A stretch of 64,000 nt of DNA from Phoronis australis (GCA_002633005.1 NMRA01000147.1:432001-496000); one strand, 5' to 3'. Positions 43,867 through 55,079 are shown, counted from the stretch's first letter. Numbers and translations are program-made. Notes: generated from the sequence alone by a model not told the origin.

Positions 43867-44245
43867 AGACTAACACATGGTTTTATAGTCCACGTTCGCG
43901 TTCTCACGAACACTACTCGGAGAGCGATCTTTTTTTCTTGAATCATATGACACTTCGTTACTCGACTAGACTGAATTTCGTGTCCGCTAAGTTTTTTCTC
44001 ACCAATCTGTTCCTCATCTGATCGTGAACCTGCTATCCGACAAGCACCTTAGCACACAAGCGGCCGCTACGAACCCGCCCTACGTCCAGAGCAGTAGGGA
44101 ACCGGAAAGCGGTGTCGAGGCGGGAATGGGCCGGAGTGGCACGTGCCCCCCCATAATCTCCAGATCTTAGGATGAACCCCTTGTGCTCCGACATAGTCTC
44201 AGTGCCGGGGGCCATATATCACAAAACAAATAAAACGTCAAGACA

Positions 44246-44393
44246 CAGGGGCGGATCCAGGATTTTTAGTTGGGGGGTAGGACATAGTATTAGCCAGGAT
44301 TTTACTCGTCAGACATTCGCACCCCCCAATTGCCAGGGAATCTGGGAGAGTTTTAGGGGGGGCATGGCCCCCTNNNNTCTAAATCCGCCACTG
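44246..44393. mobile_element. hAT-like MITE with internal gap
   Basis: Begins CAGGGGCGGATCCAGGATTT and ends AAATCCGCCACTG, with AGACA repeated on both sides (44241-44245 and 44394-44398). The interior is G-rich (GGGGGG and CCCCC runs), and the four N at 44374-44377 probably mark a run that could not be sequenced. Confidence 0.65.
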
Positions 44394-45478
44394 AGACAAT
44401 TTAATATATGATATCAAGTATGCCTACCGGGGTTTTCCGTAGATAAGCCCACCCGATGAAACTACCATGGGAGTTTATTTGGTGTTACAACTTTGGTGTC
44501 AAGTGTCCAGACAGTGGGACGTTTATTTTAATTTTTTCTCTTAAAAGCCCCCTCAGCGTCAACTTTTTGTCACAAATTCAGTTTTGTGGAGCATTTATCA
44601 TTTATAAAAACGAACAAGGCGTTGGCGAAATGTGCATTTATTAGCAAAAATTTAAAAACGCAATTTTAAGTAAAATAGTGTCAAGTCAAGCAAAACTATG
44701 GCTTTCCGTTTGCACGCCCCATTTTCCGACGCCTGAAAATTTTCATTTTCCGAATACACGCCCATGGGCTTATCTACGGAAATTCCCGGTATCAGTGTAC
44801 CTTGTATACTTATCCCTTGGGGGCTCTCAGCTGGCCAGAACATTTTTGCTGGTGAGAGTTTCATTTTTCAGTCTACATCGTCTAAACGTATCGTGGTCTC
44901 AATCAAAAACACTTTAAAAAGTCCGAGGAATGAAACTTTTATGCCTATATTCCAGAAAAAAAACGGATTAAAAATATCAGAATTAAAGAAACAGTTTTTA
45001 TTGAATGCACAACTATTTCTCCAGGACCCTTCTCCAGCCTGAATAACAGAGCCACCTGCGGATCTTTTTTCCGTTTTTTTGAATTTCTGCATCACGTATT
45101 ATAAATTGGGAACTTTGCACTGACGAACGCAAGCATTATGAAGTTATATGTGCTTTCGTATTTATGGTCCCCACGTACCTATCGAAGGAAGTCCGTTGCT
45201 AGCTTCGATGGCCAACATTTTCTTGCTTTTATTTATAGCCTTTCTTCTTAACGTAGAAAATTGTACTATTTCACTACAACAGTAACAGAGACAACCGCTG
45301 ATTCCTGGCCCAAAAGGAAAGTCACTTGTAGTGTCACCAGGCGACAGACTTAGCTGACACTCTATTTCACTTTCTTTTTATTTAGCATTTCACATGGAGA
45401 CCCTGGGTTGATGAAGATAAAGTTATTCGTAGGAAACTCGCATTGTTGATCAGACGGTAGGGCACAAGCGAAATAACC

Positions 45479-45930
45479 ATGGCACTGACAAGGTTTAAGC
45501 CTAGAGGGCTCGAAAAGTATGAGGCGCCGAAAAAGGGAAGTCTTAAAGAGGCCTGGAATACGATAAGCAGACTGAATATTGCAACACTGAAAGTGGTCTC
45601 GCTGGTTCCCCGCGTGCTTAGCCCAGCCAGCGTGCTGGCGCGGCTACCGCCCCACCTAGCGGCACGCAGGGAACCAGCGAGTGAAAGTGGTTAGCTGCCA
45701 CTAAAACTGAATTCAACCTGCTCATCATGTATATTTAGGGTTTGTTCGTAAAGACTTTTGTTCTGTTGATATCAAAGCATTTTCTTTTAGTTTCAAATTT
45801 TAAAAATAAAATGATCTGTCAACTGCTCGCCACTACGTCGATTTTTCTCCCACACAGCAAAGCCCGTCTCCTTGTTTGGAATGGCAAGACTTATAAATGT
45901 AATAAATGTAACACATTTCTCTAAAAGGAA
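45479..45930 (+). repeat. Dispersed repeat family D, copy 1 (with MITE inside)
   Basis: Matches the reverse complement of 53190-53820: AAAGAGGCCTGGAATACGAT, TTGTTCGTAAAGACTTTTG, GATATCAAAGCATTTTCTTT and ATTTTTCTCCCACA are shared in inverted order. It is interrupted by the 84-bp MITE at 45598. The reading frame (GSLKEAWNTISRLN before the MITE, KTYKCNKC at the end) hints at an old coding origin but cannot be identified. Confidence 0.6.
45598..45681. mobile_element. 84-bp MITE with 10-bp target duplication
   Basis: Ends CTCGCTGGTTCCCCGCGTGC and GCACGCAGGGAACCAGCGAG are inverted repeats with one mismatch. TGAAAGTGGT is repeated exactly on both sides (45588-45597 and 45682-45691). It inserted into repeat family D, whose uninterrupted relative at 53.7 kb shows the empty site (inverted). 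Confidence 0.88.
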
Positions 45931-46550
45931 TACGTAACCTTTGACCTCAAGTGACTTCAAGCAACTTCACTGTGAGCGCATGCTCGCATTTATCACAAAT
46001 GGGAGGGCGATCAGAAACCTTGCGGTAACCTAAGTTTTCCTTCGCACATATTTCAAAAGTCGTGAATTTTGTATTTTTTTTTCTGAAATTTCCTCTCTGG
46101 GGCATTGAATTACTCTGTACTAGACGTTGTGAGATGGCACTTTCGTGGAGAATTGTTTAAAATAAGATATTTTTACGAGCTTTCGCGTGCCATGCCTCTT
46201 GAAGACCAAGAGTAGCTTTATACTACCCATGATTTTAGGGTAGCGTAAAAATTCGCATTACGTGGGAAATTATAGTATGGAATTTAGTTTACATTTTATC
46301 AATTCAAGATTGTGAATTATAGCGTTCAATTCAGACAACCTATTAATTACATTCGCGGTCCAATTTGAAAAAGTATATACAGAGCTTCAAAAAGCGGGTG
46401 AACGGGTAACCCGTGAATATCAACGGAGGGAAATTGGTTTGCGACCGGTCACGAATCAAAGTTGCTAGCTATCGAAGAGTGTTAGAAATTTGAGACAACT
46501 GGTGGAAAAGAGGGGCGTGAATATGGTGGCGACCTATAGGTATTAAGGCT

Positions 46551-46682
46551 AGTGAAGACCAGGGACCACAGTGAGTTGTTCGTAGTGAAGACCAGGGACC
46601 ACAGTGAGTTGTTCGTAGTGAAGACCAGGGACCACAGTGAGTTGTTCGTAGTGAAGACCAGGGACCACAGTGAGTTGTTCGT
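46551..46682. repeat. Four exact 33-bp tandem repeats
   Basis: Unit AGTGAAGACCAGGGACCACA followed by GTGAGTTGTTCGT, repeated four times without change, then a broken fifth start. Because 33 is a multiple of three it stays open in several frames on both strands (for example VKTRDHSELFV). There is no start, splice or family evidence that it is translated. Confidence 0.92.
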
Positions 46683-46699
46683 AGTGACGAACAGAAAGT

Positions 46700-47980
46700 T
46701 GTCTCCTTTATCACTAATCTTTATCTTTCTACAGGCCTGATCAAGTATCGAAAACATTAAAGCTAAATATGCTGTTTAGTTGTCTAAAACCGGAAGTCGA
46801 ATTAGGCCTTTTACTTTCATGAAATCGGTCTCCTAATACGTTGGCGGGATTCTATTTGCTGTCTTTAGCAACAAGAACAACGATGTCATGCGCGACCTTT
46901 CTAAGAACCTCCGGAGGATAGTCACAGTTATTTATTAGCTTTGAGAGAAAAATCTTGAAACAGTTTTCATTCATTTTTGATTACTAATAGACCAAGGTGT
47001 TTGCATTCTATTGCGGGAGTCTTTTTAAGTTCCCGTCCTTTTGGGAAATAGTTCTTCGTCTTGAAGTTAGATAGAGTATTACAATGGTGTTGATATCTGT
47101 TGTGTTTGTCCACCGATGTCTTCGCTTGATTAAGCCTTTTTCCGTTCATGTTTCATCATCTAGGATTCACTTGATGGATGCTTCAGATTTGATAACAATA
47201 AATAACATAGAAAATAAATCCGAAATTAAATGAGGGGATTCAGATCCTCTGAAGGATACTTCGTCCGTTGTTTGACAAAATGCAGTATATAATTATTTAT
47301 ATAAATAAAACAACAATAATGGATCAACTGAAATTTTCGGATATAATCACATCCTTTGTCAACAGAAACAGCAATAAAGTAAAATCAAACACGATATGAC
47401 AAATGACATCTGATATGCGGCGTAATGAACATGATAGATTGTTGTGGAAAAAAAAGGAAAGATAAAATCAAACGAAGTCTTTATGTTTAATCCAATGGGT
47501 ACATATCTATCCAAAACTGTTCTCTTTTGAGTCTCTGAGGGGTACTGGTGTGTTGGAGTTTTTCTATTATTTGTACAGAAAGATCTTGTAGATTATGGTT
47601 TTTGTAATTGAAATTATTATCTATAGTATCAGCAATGTTTTTATGTATTAAATTACTCAACATAATCTACAAAATGGAATGTATATCTTTGGCTACCAAC
47701 TGTGATGGTGCCCGCCTTCTTTACTCGAGGTCGTGGGTTGGAGTCCTACTGGGCCACACTGCTAGACCCTTGAGTCAGGTTTCTAGCTCCTCAGCTCGGT
47801 ATTAACTATTTATTAGTAAAGCACAAAAAATTTTCCAGGCGATCAGTGCAATGGGCCCACATGCGGGGCCTGCGCACGTTTGGTACAACCGCCTGCAATT
47901 ATTTGTTTTTACAAACTGTATCATGAAAAACGATCCCAGTGTAAAGAGCTGAACTGATGGAGCTATTTAAATTTGCCACC
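46700..47980. other. No gene supported
   Basis: AT-rich, with a tRNA-like remnant at 47700. Minus-strand text at 46980-47150 (NGKRLNQAKTSVDKHNRYQH) may be a leftover of the same Penelope-like element, but lacks motifs. Confidence 0.35.
47700..47775 (+). other. tRNA-derived SINE remnant
   Basis: GTGCCCGCCTTCTTTACTCG, AGGTCGTGGGTTGGAGTCCT: a B box-like GGGTTGGAGTCC follows a decayed A box. The acceptor stem is not closed. Confidence 0.4.
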
Positions 47981-48179
47981 ACCAAAACCCATTTCCTATT
48001 TAATCAAACTTATAGTATAGCAATGGGTTCACCTTTGGCTCCCACATTAGCCGGCATGTTTTTAAGGTCACCATGAGAAAACATGGATTGAGACGTACGC
48101 TGGTCCTCATGTCTATTTCTATCGAAGATATGTGGATGAGATGTTTCATATATTTGATAATCAGCTCAGGAATTTTTGA
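47981..48179 (+). pseudogene. Penelope-like reverse transcriptase fragment
   Basis: One frame reads FLFNQTYSIAMGSPLAPTLA followed by GMFL; after a frameshift near 48073 the next reads AGPHVYFYRRYVDEMFHIFD. AMGSPLAPxLA and RYVDDxF are hallmark RT motifs of Penelope-like elements. Here the second catalytic Asp of YVDD is Glu, and both frames end in stops, so it is dead. Flanks do not extend the match. Confidence 0.75.
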
Positions 48180-48189
48180 TATATTTAAA

Positions 48190-50355
48190 CTCGAGGCATC
48201 CTAACTTGAAATCCAGTATAGCACGGCCGTGTGAGTGTTTATGGTGTCTAAAGGATTAAGGTGCTGAAAATCGCTAATTGTAGTGAAAGTTTAATTCATG
48301 AACCACAACAGGCTACTATGACCAAACAACCACAATATCAAAAATGAATTTTGAGAGTTTCTTGGGGAAGGCCCAAACCGTGCAACGTCTTCCTTGCTCT
48401 GTGTGCTGCCCGTCAATTATCTGTGCGCACACCCAATGCCTTATTTGGTTAGCAATACCTTCGTCTTAACATCTTTGCCCAAATCTCGTGGGAATGATCG
48501 TCCCCCGCAAACCAAACCGTTGGTCGCCACCAAGGTTTCGCCCGTTCGGTATCTGCAATATTTGGGAAGGCACCCATACTCCCGCTTCTAATGGACAGGT
48601 ATGAAGGTGACTCCGGATAGAGAGCCGCGTCCAGAGCAGCACAATATGCCGGCACGCTGTGTCACGCATGAATATTGCTACGTCGTGTGCACCTAACATA
48701 AGAACCGGGCACACGCTATGTATCAAACTGTTCAAAAACATGTTTTTGTGAGAAAAGAATGCGGTTTAGAAGAAAACAATTGCTGTTCAAGAGGAAAGAG
48801 ACGTGCTTGTAATGAAAAAGGAAATGCCGCTCCCGAAAATGATATTTTTAGAATACGGCCATATTCAGTATTACTTCGGCGAGAAAAATGTCGCCATAGG
48901 CTTTTTCTCGGAAAGTCCAGCTCTATTGCTTTCAAACTAACACCATCACTACAAACTGCGTTTTAGACAGTTCTTGATTTCATTGACAATCCTATGTCAA
49001 AATCGCGTCAGTAGCACAGTGAGTCGTTTCTAAGGCGTCACGTTTGGGAGAGACCAAGATCAAAGGTGGATCCGGAAGTGATGTCATTCACAAACCGGAA
49101 GAAAGTGGCAACAACGTCACAGTTTTTGCGCAATAGGTAATTGAAGCCGGAAGTGACGTCATTGTCACTTCCGGTTTGCGGATCACGTCAACTGACCTTT
49201 GACCCACAATCCCTGACCCTTGACACATGACCTTTGACCTTCCCAAACCTGTCGCTTAAAAAACTCCCTATACTACTCACGTCCTTTCGTTGAAAATACA
49301 CGGCAATATCTCACATAATCACACAAAATCTTGCCTTTTTCGTGATGTCCTAGCGTTAATGAACAATACACTGGTCTGCCTTCTAACGTGAACCAGTCTG
49401 ACACGTTTTTACTACGCATGAGCGACCCAATCAATCAAAATGTGAGACTAGTTTAAAGGCCAATAGCAATGAACCGAATCGAAATATGAAATTTGGAAAC
49501 TTGACGATTAATAGTTTTGAATTACACAAAGACATACAGGTACACGATGGTGTTTGAATGCATCACAAAAATATTTTCTCCCTAAATTTCACAGTGTTAA
49601 TATTTCTGTTAAAAATCGTTATCGTCAAAAGCATTACTTACGAAGTTCGAAGAATTGTTCCTGCAAACATGGATTAAACTGTCAGACATGAGTTTCGTGA
49701 GTGTCAGTCTACATGATTATGTATAAGCTTTACGGATTCAAGGTGTTGACAGTATTAAACGTATTTATTAGCGAAGGGCAGGTACCCATGTGTCTAGCTT
49801 GACGGGATACCTTGGAGTGTATTTTAGGTGGTTTCATTGGACGACGGCGTAGCGATACACGGATAATGTACTGCAAATAAAACGCCAAATACGGTACCGA
49901 CCATTTAAATTTAAATCAGTATTTTTGATCGATTCGTAGTAAAAGTCGTTGGTCACGTGCTAGCAGAATATAGCTGCGTGTTTTCGGACTTTTTGGTCAA
50001 TGGCGGAAGGGTTACACGTACTGTCACGGGGAGTCGAAGAAACACCGTTCTTGTAACACCAGTCACATTCCACTTTGTCGGCAGTTTGGCTTCAATAAGT
50101 GCAAACCGGCAACTCCTCTGATTATCTTGAACTGTCGCTTTTTGAATGTTTACTATGAAATATTCACTACATTAAATATACAGATCCAGAAAGCGCACAG
50201 AGGTATTGTATCTGGGCTAAATAAATACAAAGAAATCTATATACCATTATACACAAATACATAAATTAATAAACTGATGTTAAGATCACAATGACATAGG
50301 ATTACGAATATAATAAATTATTTCATTCACAGTAAGTTATTTTACACGTATACGA
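48190..50355. other. No gene supported
   Basis: Besides the ETS-CRE palindrome, 48470-48690 is GC-richer with overlapping open frames on the minus strand (one reads RLSIRSHLHTCPLEAGVWVP) that match nothing I recognise. 49190-49250 contains several TGACCTTTGACC-type phrases, which resemble DR1 nuclear receptor sites. Confidence 0.4.
49070..49195. promoter_or_regulatory. ETS-CRE composite palindrome
   Basis: CCGGAAGTGACGTCATTGTC followed by ACTTCCGG (about 49146-49173) is a near-perfect palindrome combining ETS (CCGGAAGT) and CRE (TGACGTCA) consensus sites. A weaker copy TCCGGAAGTGATGTCATT with an inverted AACCGGAA lies at about 49069-49099. Such composites mark housekeeping promoters in animals, but no gene start is evident nearby; a repeat origin is equally possible. 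Confidence 0.5.
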
Positions 50356-50359
50356 TTTT

Positions 50360-51010
50360 ATCGACTCACACAAAGAAATTTATTATTAAAAAGAAATTTT
50401 GATACTATTTTGAATAAAACCTTATTTTCGTTTAGGTCGAGTTCTTGGGAAGATCCGAACTTTTTTGTAAACACTGGGCTATTTTTCGAGTGTCTGGAAA
50501 AGCCGCGAAATCTGCTCCCCGCATACCGTACAAGCAAAGAAAATATGAGTATTTGTATGAATGTCTCCACAGGAACACAGAGGTGAAATATTATTAACAT
50601 AACGTCTAAATTTGTCGCTGTTTAGGAATAGTCCGCATCTTGATCTGCATAGGATTATTTCATGGCTGCGAGGAAGTTGGAATGATGTCAATGACAAATC
50701 TTGAGTAGTGGTGTGCAGTTCGTTTAAAGTTATTTTTGAGAGTGACGATTGAAGTGCTTTCTTTTATTTTGGATGGTAAGGAATATTCCAATTGTCAATG
50801 CAAGTTAATATCGAAGATCTCCTGAATGCTTGGTTGAGAGAAGATGGTATTGTGTAGAAATTACTTTGCCGTAATCTTGGTCTTGTGTTGATTCTTTTGT
50901 AGGAGTCAAAGAGGATTTTGTTTGAATAATTGTTTATGTTGTTTAAGACTTTGAAAGTATACAAGGACAGGTTTACGACGGGTTGCTAGTTTGCTCCAGT
51001 TGGGACTATC
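50360..51010 (-). pseudogene. LINE protein C-terminal part (broken)
   Basis: Minus-strand frames read SPNWSKLATRRKP, TRPRLRQSNFYTIPSSLNQA, FRRSSILTCIDNWN and, after a shift, LCRSRCGLFLNS then SPLCSCGDIHTNTHIFFAC. These are the connection and the terminal Cys/His motif of jockey/CR1-type non-LTR retrotransposon proteins. Several frameshifts break the frame. It is probably the 3' part of the element whose RT is at 52.03-52.95 kb. Confidence 0.72.
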
Positions 51011-51930
51011 ACTGGATTTGTTGATAGGTAGATTATGTCACAGCAAAGATTATATACAACAGACAACTCCGACATTTTCTTGGGTGGTATCCTAGCGGAG
51101 GCGCCACTCCTCTAAATTACAAATTTCCTTTTCCGGTTAGTGTATTTTGACGGGTTGTTCTCGCATCTATTTTACTGTCCAGTACAACGAAAAAATCGGC
51201 TTTGAAACGCTGTTCAAAGTCTTCCAATAGTAAACTATTGGTATCGTGAGTACTTTTGACAACCCAACCACACAGCAGCCGACCATTAGCAGACGAAGTA
51301 CTTGCTGGAAGTAAAACTTGCTAATTTTGCCAAGTGTCGCTATTGAATAGTGACGTCACTAGTTCAACTACACACTGTAGTGATTCACACAGGCAATCAA
51401 CAACAATATTATAGCATTTCTATTATAATATTAATCTTTTATCATACATATTATTGACATAATACCGTAACTTGAACGACTATTCAGGCCAATGCAGAGA
51501 AAAAAATGTACGTTCACGATCGTTTCTTTTGCGTTCACGATCGCCATAGAGAATTAACGACTTCGTTCCCGATCGCCGTCTCACACAAGGATCTGCTTGT
51601 ATTGGTAAATATCTCAAATTGTTTCACAAATCATAACTAACAAAAGTGTCACCAGGGACGATTAAACTATAAACGTAACACGTCTCTTCTTAAGAACCCT
51701 GGAATTGCTAATAACAAGTAGAAACTGTCGATTTTACGAGGCGCAAGGCATTTTACCAAAAGCCATTGCTTTCTCAGTTCTTTATTTTAAAAAATAAGCA
51801 AAAGCCAAGTGTTATTTCAGATCCACAACAAAAGTTACACTCTGACGCTTCTCTGGCCTTTTCTGTGTGTAACATTCGTACCAAAGTAGCCTCTATTTAA
51901 GCAGAAAATGACACTTAAACTCACCGGGTA
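51011..51930. other. Sequence between the two LINE parts; nothing identified
   Basis: Contains three spaced copies of GTTCACGATCG-like text at 51513-51575 (GCGTTCACGATCG, TTCCCGATCGCC). No coding similarity. It appears to have separated the RT and C-terminal parts of the LINE. Confidence 0.4.
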
Positions 51931-51937
51931 CGTCACT

Positions 51938-52012
51938 GTCGTCTGCCATTTTTGGTGCAAGGTCTTGTTCTCGATGGCCTTCCGGGCGTTCTCGATCGCG
52001 GGTTGGCCGGGG
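51938..52012 (-). other. CpG-rich segment with possible first exon
   Basis: Directly after the LINE YADD motif the minus strand changes to GC-rich text. It holds ACCAAAAATGGCAGACGAC, a good start context, giving MADDSDVP and then a donor CCCG/GTGAGT. A competing frame reads IENARKAIENKTLHQKWQ up to the same donor. Either may be the edge of an unrelated gene or a chimeric insertion. No downstream exon was found. Confidence 0.25.
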
Positions 52013-52029
52013 TGCATTTGAGAATGGGT

Positions 52030-52950
52030 AGAAAATTGCACTGTCATCAGCATATAAGAATGTTTTAGAGTTTATTGTGTCTGGAAGAGATTAAGGTTCT
52101 TAGTACGCCACCTTGTTGCACTCCAGCATTTACGACACATGGTGTTGATGAGGTTGAGAAAACACCCTCAATTCGAAGTTTGTTAGTTCGCCATTCCAGC
52201 TATGATTTTAAAAGTAAGAGGAGAGTACCTGAGAAACCATAAGATTGTAATTTATATAGAAGCAGGACATGGGGAATGACATCAAAAGCTGACGCAATGT
52301 CTAAAAATACGGATCTCACGTTGTTCCCTTGCTCAAACTTGAGTTGGATTTCATGTACAATTGCTGTAAGTTGGGACACTGTGCTGTTACCAGGAATAAA
52401 TCCAAATTGGCGACTATAGTTTAAGTTTTGTGACGACAGGTGATCAAACATGTTGAGAAATTTTTTCTAAAATTTTGGATAAGGTGTTAAGAAGAGTTAT
52501 GGGGCGATAGTTGGCAATGTTTGTTTTGGAGTCCTTTTTGTGTATTGGTATCATAACACCAAGTTTTCAGTCCAAAGAAAATTTTCCAAATTTTTAAATT
52601 TTGTTGCATTATGTTGTCAGAGGAACTGTAAGCTCTTTTGCTATTATCTTGATCATTTTATTAGTTATGAGATTGGTACCGTCGTTTTTGTTTTCGTCGA
52701 AGTTTTCTAGTAGTTTTCTGACTTCAGATGGTTGGTCTTGTATGTCAGAGAGGTGTTCTAATGTTCTTTTTGGGAATTCGGGAAAGTTTGTTGTTGGTGC
52801 AATGGGACTCTTGGCGGTGAAGTATTCCAAAAATAGCTTACTTTTTTCACTTTTGGATGACGCCTCAATGTTGGCTTCCTTTGAGTAGATGGTGAATATG
52901 ATGATTGCTTCACCTGTCCTCGAATTTTGTTTACTATATCCCACTATTCC
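52030..52950 (-). pseudogene. Non-LTR retrotransposon reverse transcriptase (broken)
   Basis: In order on the minus strand: a linker frame (FLEYFTAKSPIAPTTNFPEF, LLENFDENKNDGTNL), a segment reading VIPIHKKDSKTNIANYRPIT and LLNTLSKI, then QFGFIPGNSTVSQLTAIVHE and SVFLDIASAFDVIPHVLLLY (catalytic Asp motif), GVQQGGVL, and YADD at 52043-52054. The order is that of jockey/CR1-like RTs. Frames are separated by shifts and stops. Confidence 0.8.
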
Positions 52951-53338
52951 TTAAAATCACAAAATTCACGATTTTTGAAATATGGGCCAAGGAAAAACTC
53001 TGTGGTTACCATTTTTTCTCCCACTTATGATAAATGCGCGCATGCCCTACCGTCAGTTGCTTGAAGTCGCTTGTGAAGGTCACATTTTCTATAATAAAAA
53101 TACGGGAAATGTGCTACGTATATGTCTTGCCATACCGAATAAGGAGACGGGCTTAGCCGTGTGGGAATAAATCGACGAATTGGCACCATTCGACAGATCG
53201 TTTTTTTGAAATTTGAAACTAAAAGAAAATGCTTTGATATCAACAGAATTTTTTACGAACAAACCCTAAAAAATACCTGATGAACAAGTTGAATTCTGTT
53301 TCAGTGGCAGACAACACTTTCAAATTATAATTTAGTCT
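52889..53338. repeat. 450-bp near-identical duplication, copy 1
   Basis: Repeats almost base for base at 53340-53789 (offset 451), with only about two substitutions. The single N at 53339 lies exactly at the join. It contains repeat family D. The position at an assembly gap suggests two overlapping contig ends, possibly alleles, left unmerged. Confidence 0.9.
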
Positions 53339-53339
53339 N

Positions 53340-53789
53340 ATGGTGAATATGATGATTGCTTTACCTGTCCTCGAATTTTGTTTACTATATCCCACTATTC
53401 CTTAAAATCACAAAATTCACGATTTTTGAAATATGGGCCAAGGAAAAACTCTGTGGTTACCATTTTTTCTCCCACTTATGATAAATGCGCGCATGCCCTA
53501 CCGTTAGTTGCTTGAAGTCGCTTGTGAAGGTCACATTTTCTATAATAAAAATACGGGAAATGTGCTACGTATATGTCTTGCCATACCGAATAAGGAGACG
53601 GGCTTAGCCGTGTGGGAATAAATCGACGAATTGGCACCATTCGACAGATCGTTTTTTTGAAATTTGAAACTAAAAGAAAATGCTTTGATATCAACAGAAT
53701 TTTTTACGAACAAACCCTAAAAAATACCTGATGAACAAGTTGAATTCTGTTTCAGTGGCAGACAACACTTTCAAATTATAATTTAGTCT
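53340..53789. repeat. 450-bp near-identical duplication, copy 2 (repeat family D continues to 53830)
   Basis: Second copy of 52889-53338. Beyond 53789 it runs on into TTTATTGCGTTCCATGCCTC, which matches the inverted family D copy at 45.5 kb, so this is the copy in natural context. Its left border at the N is artificial. Confidence 0.85.
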
Positions 53790-53996
53790 ATTTATTGCGT
53801 TCCATGCCTCTTTAACTGGTACAAGCAGTTGAAAATTGATATTGAGAGGACCCCAAAACTTCCGTTGGATACAGCATGCTCATCTCGGGTGCTGCATCAT
53901 GAACAAAATTTGCTTATTTTTTTACTAGGAAATACAGATTTTAAAAAAATCTTGCAACGCAGCAATTTGGAACTCAGATTGAAATGACTTTACATC

Positions 53997-54165
53997 TTTT
54001 ATATGCGCTAACTGCGAGGCGATACCGAAGCTAGTTTACAGTGAAACAACACGTGTAGATGAGATAAAAGGTCATATATATTATGACAAACTAAACTACT
54101 ACAGATATCGGTAATTATAAAAGTTACATAATATGTTGAAGTGTAAAGGTGGGTGACAATCTGCC
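53997..54165. repeat. Direct repeat at the 3' side of the DIRS-like element, copy 1
   Basis: Starts TTTTATATGCGCTAACTGCG and runs to GGTGGGTGACAATCTGCC. It matches 54509-54677 at about 95% by eye, offset 512. Both copies lie downstream of the RT frame (minus strand), and may belong to the element's terminal repeats or mark two nested insertions. Confidence 0.75.
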
Positions 54166-54508
54166 TAGCAGCAATGAAGGTATACATAAATGGTGAATAG
54201 AAAGTTAAGTAATAATATGCGGAAGCATAACAGCAACACCGGGACAGCGACATGGGGAAGGTAAGGAGAAACAGGGAAGTAAGGAAAATTGGTTTGCGGG
54301 AGGGAGCGAAAGAGAAATTGAGTGCAAACTGAAATTTGGAGAGAATTGTGGACGATGGCCCAGTGTTACGACGAGACAAAGAGATCACGTGGTACAATTA
54401 AACCAATAATCGTAGAACAAAGAGGGTCAATGACCCGAGAATCCAAACAACATGATAATGAGGACGAAGCAGTATAGCTTACATAAAATAATTTAATACT
54501 TAAATAAT

Positions 54509-54677
54509 TTTTATATGCGCTAAGTGCGAGGCGATACCGAAGCTAGTTTACATTGAAACAACACGTGTAGATGAGATAAAAGGTCATATGTATATTATGA
54601 CAAACTAAACTACTACAGATGTCGGTAATTACAAAAGTTACATAATATGTGGAACTGTAAAGGTGGGTGACAATCTG
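54509..54677. repeat. Direct repeat at the 3' side of the DIRS-like element, copy 2
   Basis: Second copy of 53997-54165, ending in GGTGGGTGACAATCTGCC before the two diverge. The 340 bp between copies is not shared with anything else here. Confidence 0.75.
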
Positions 54678-55079
54678 CCACAGATGCAGCAGAAAGATGC
54701 ATCCGCCCACCCAAGGTAGAGCGAGCGAGGCTGCCAAAAGATTCATAAGAAAAAAGAGAGCAAAAGTAAGCACGTAAATAGGAAAATGCGAACATGGAGT
54801 GGTACAGCTAGGCAGCATGACAAAACAAAACAAAATTATAGATCGACACAACAAGGTGTCGAAATCATAGTAACTGAAACCCAGAGGAATATAAGGCTAA
54901 CATGAATAGATAAAAACTAAGGAACATACATAAGGAACGCAGCAAACAAAAAGCACGCTGTCTATATAAGCATAAAAAAACAGAAACGGTGACGTGTAGG
55001 AAGATACATACAGATTAACAGTAAACGGTGGGACCGTCAAAAGTAGACCTATATAAAGTGTGGAAAAAAAATGCTAAGT

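Larger units (their letters stand above)
43300..45470. other. No gene supported; MITEs and a CpG-rich patch
   Basis: Besides the two MITEs, 44040-44215 is unusually GC-rich for the window (GCGGCCGC, GGGCCGGAGTGGCACGTG). It could be a relic of a CpG-rich element or promoter, but no exon is attached. Inverted phrases CCCATGGGCTTATCTACGG (44761) and CCGTAGATAAGCCC (44439) suggest a foldback element about 320 bp long. Confidence 0.4.

Noticed and set aside
46552-46740. Repeat-containing open frame (VKTRDHSELFV units) as a gene
   Set aside because: The frame is open only because the tandem unit is 33 bp; frames on both strands are open equally, and there is no start context, splice logic or similarity.
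48390-48740. Overlapping minus-strand frames as a gene
   Set aside because: Two equally long frames overlap, with no similarity, no splice sites and no codon preference to choose between them.
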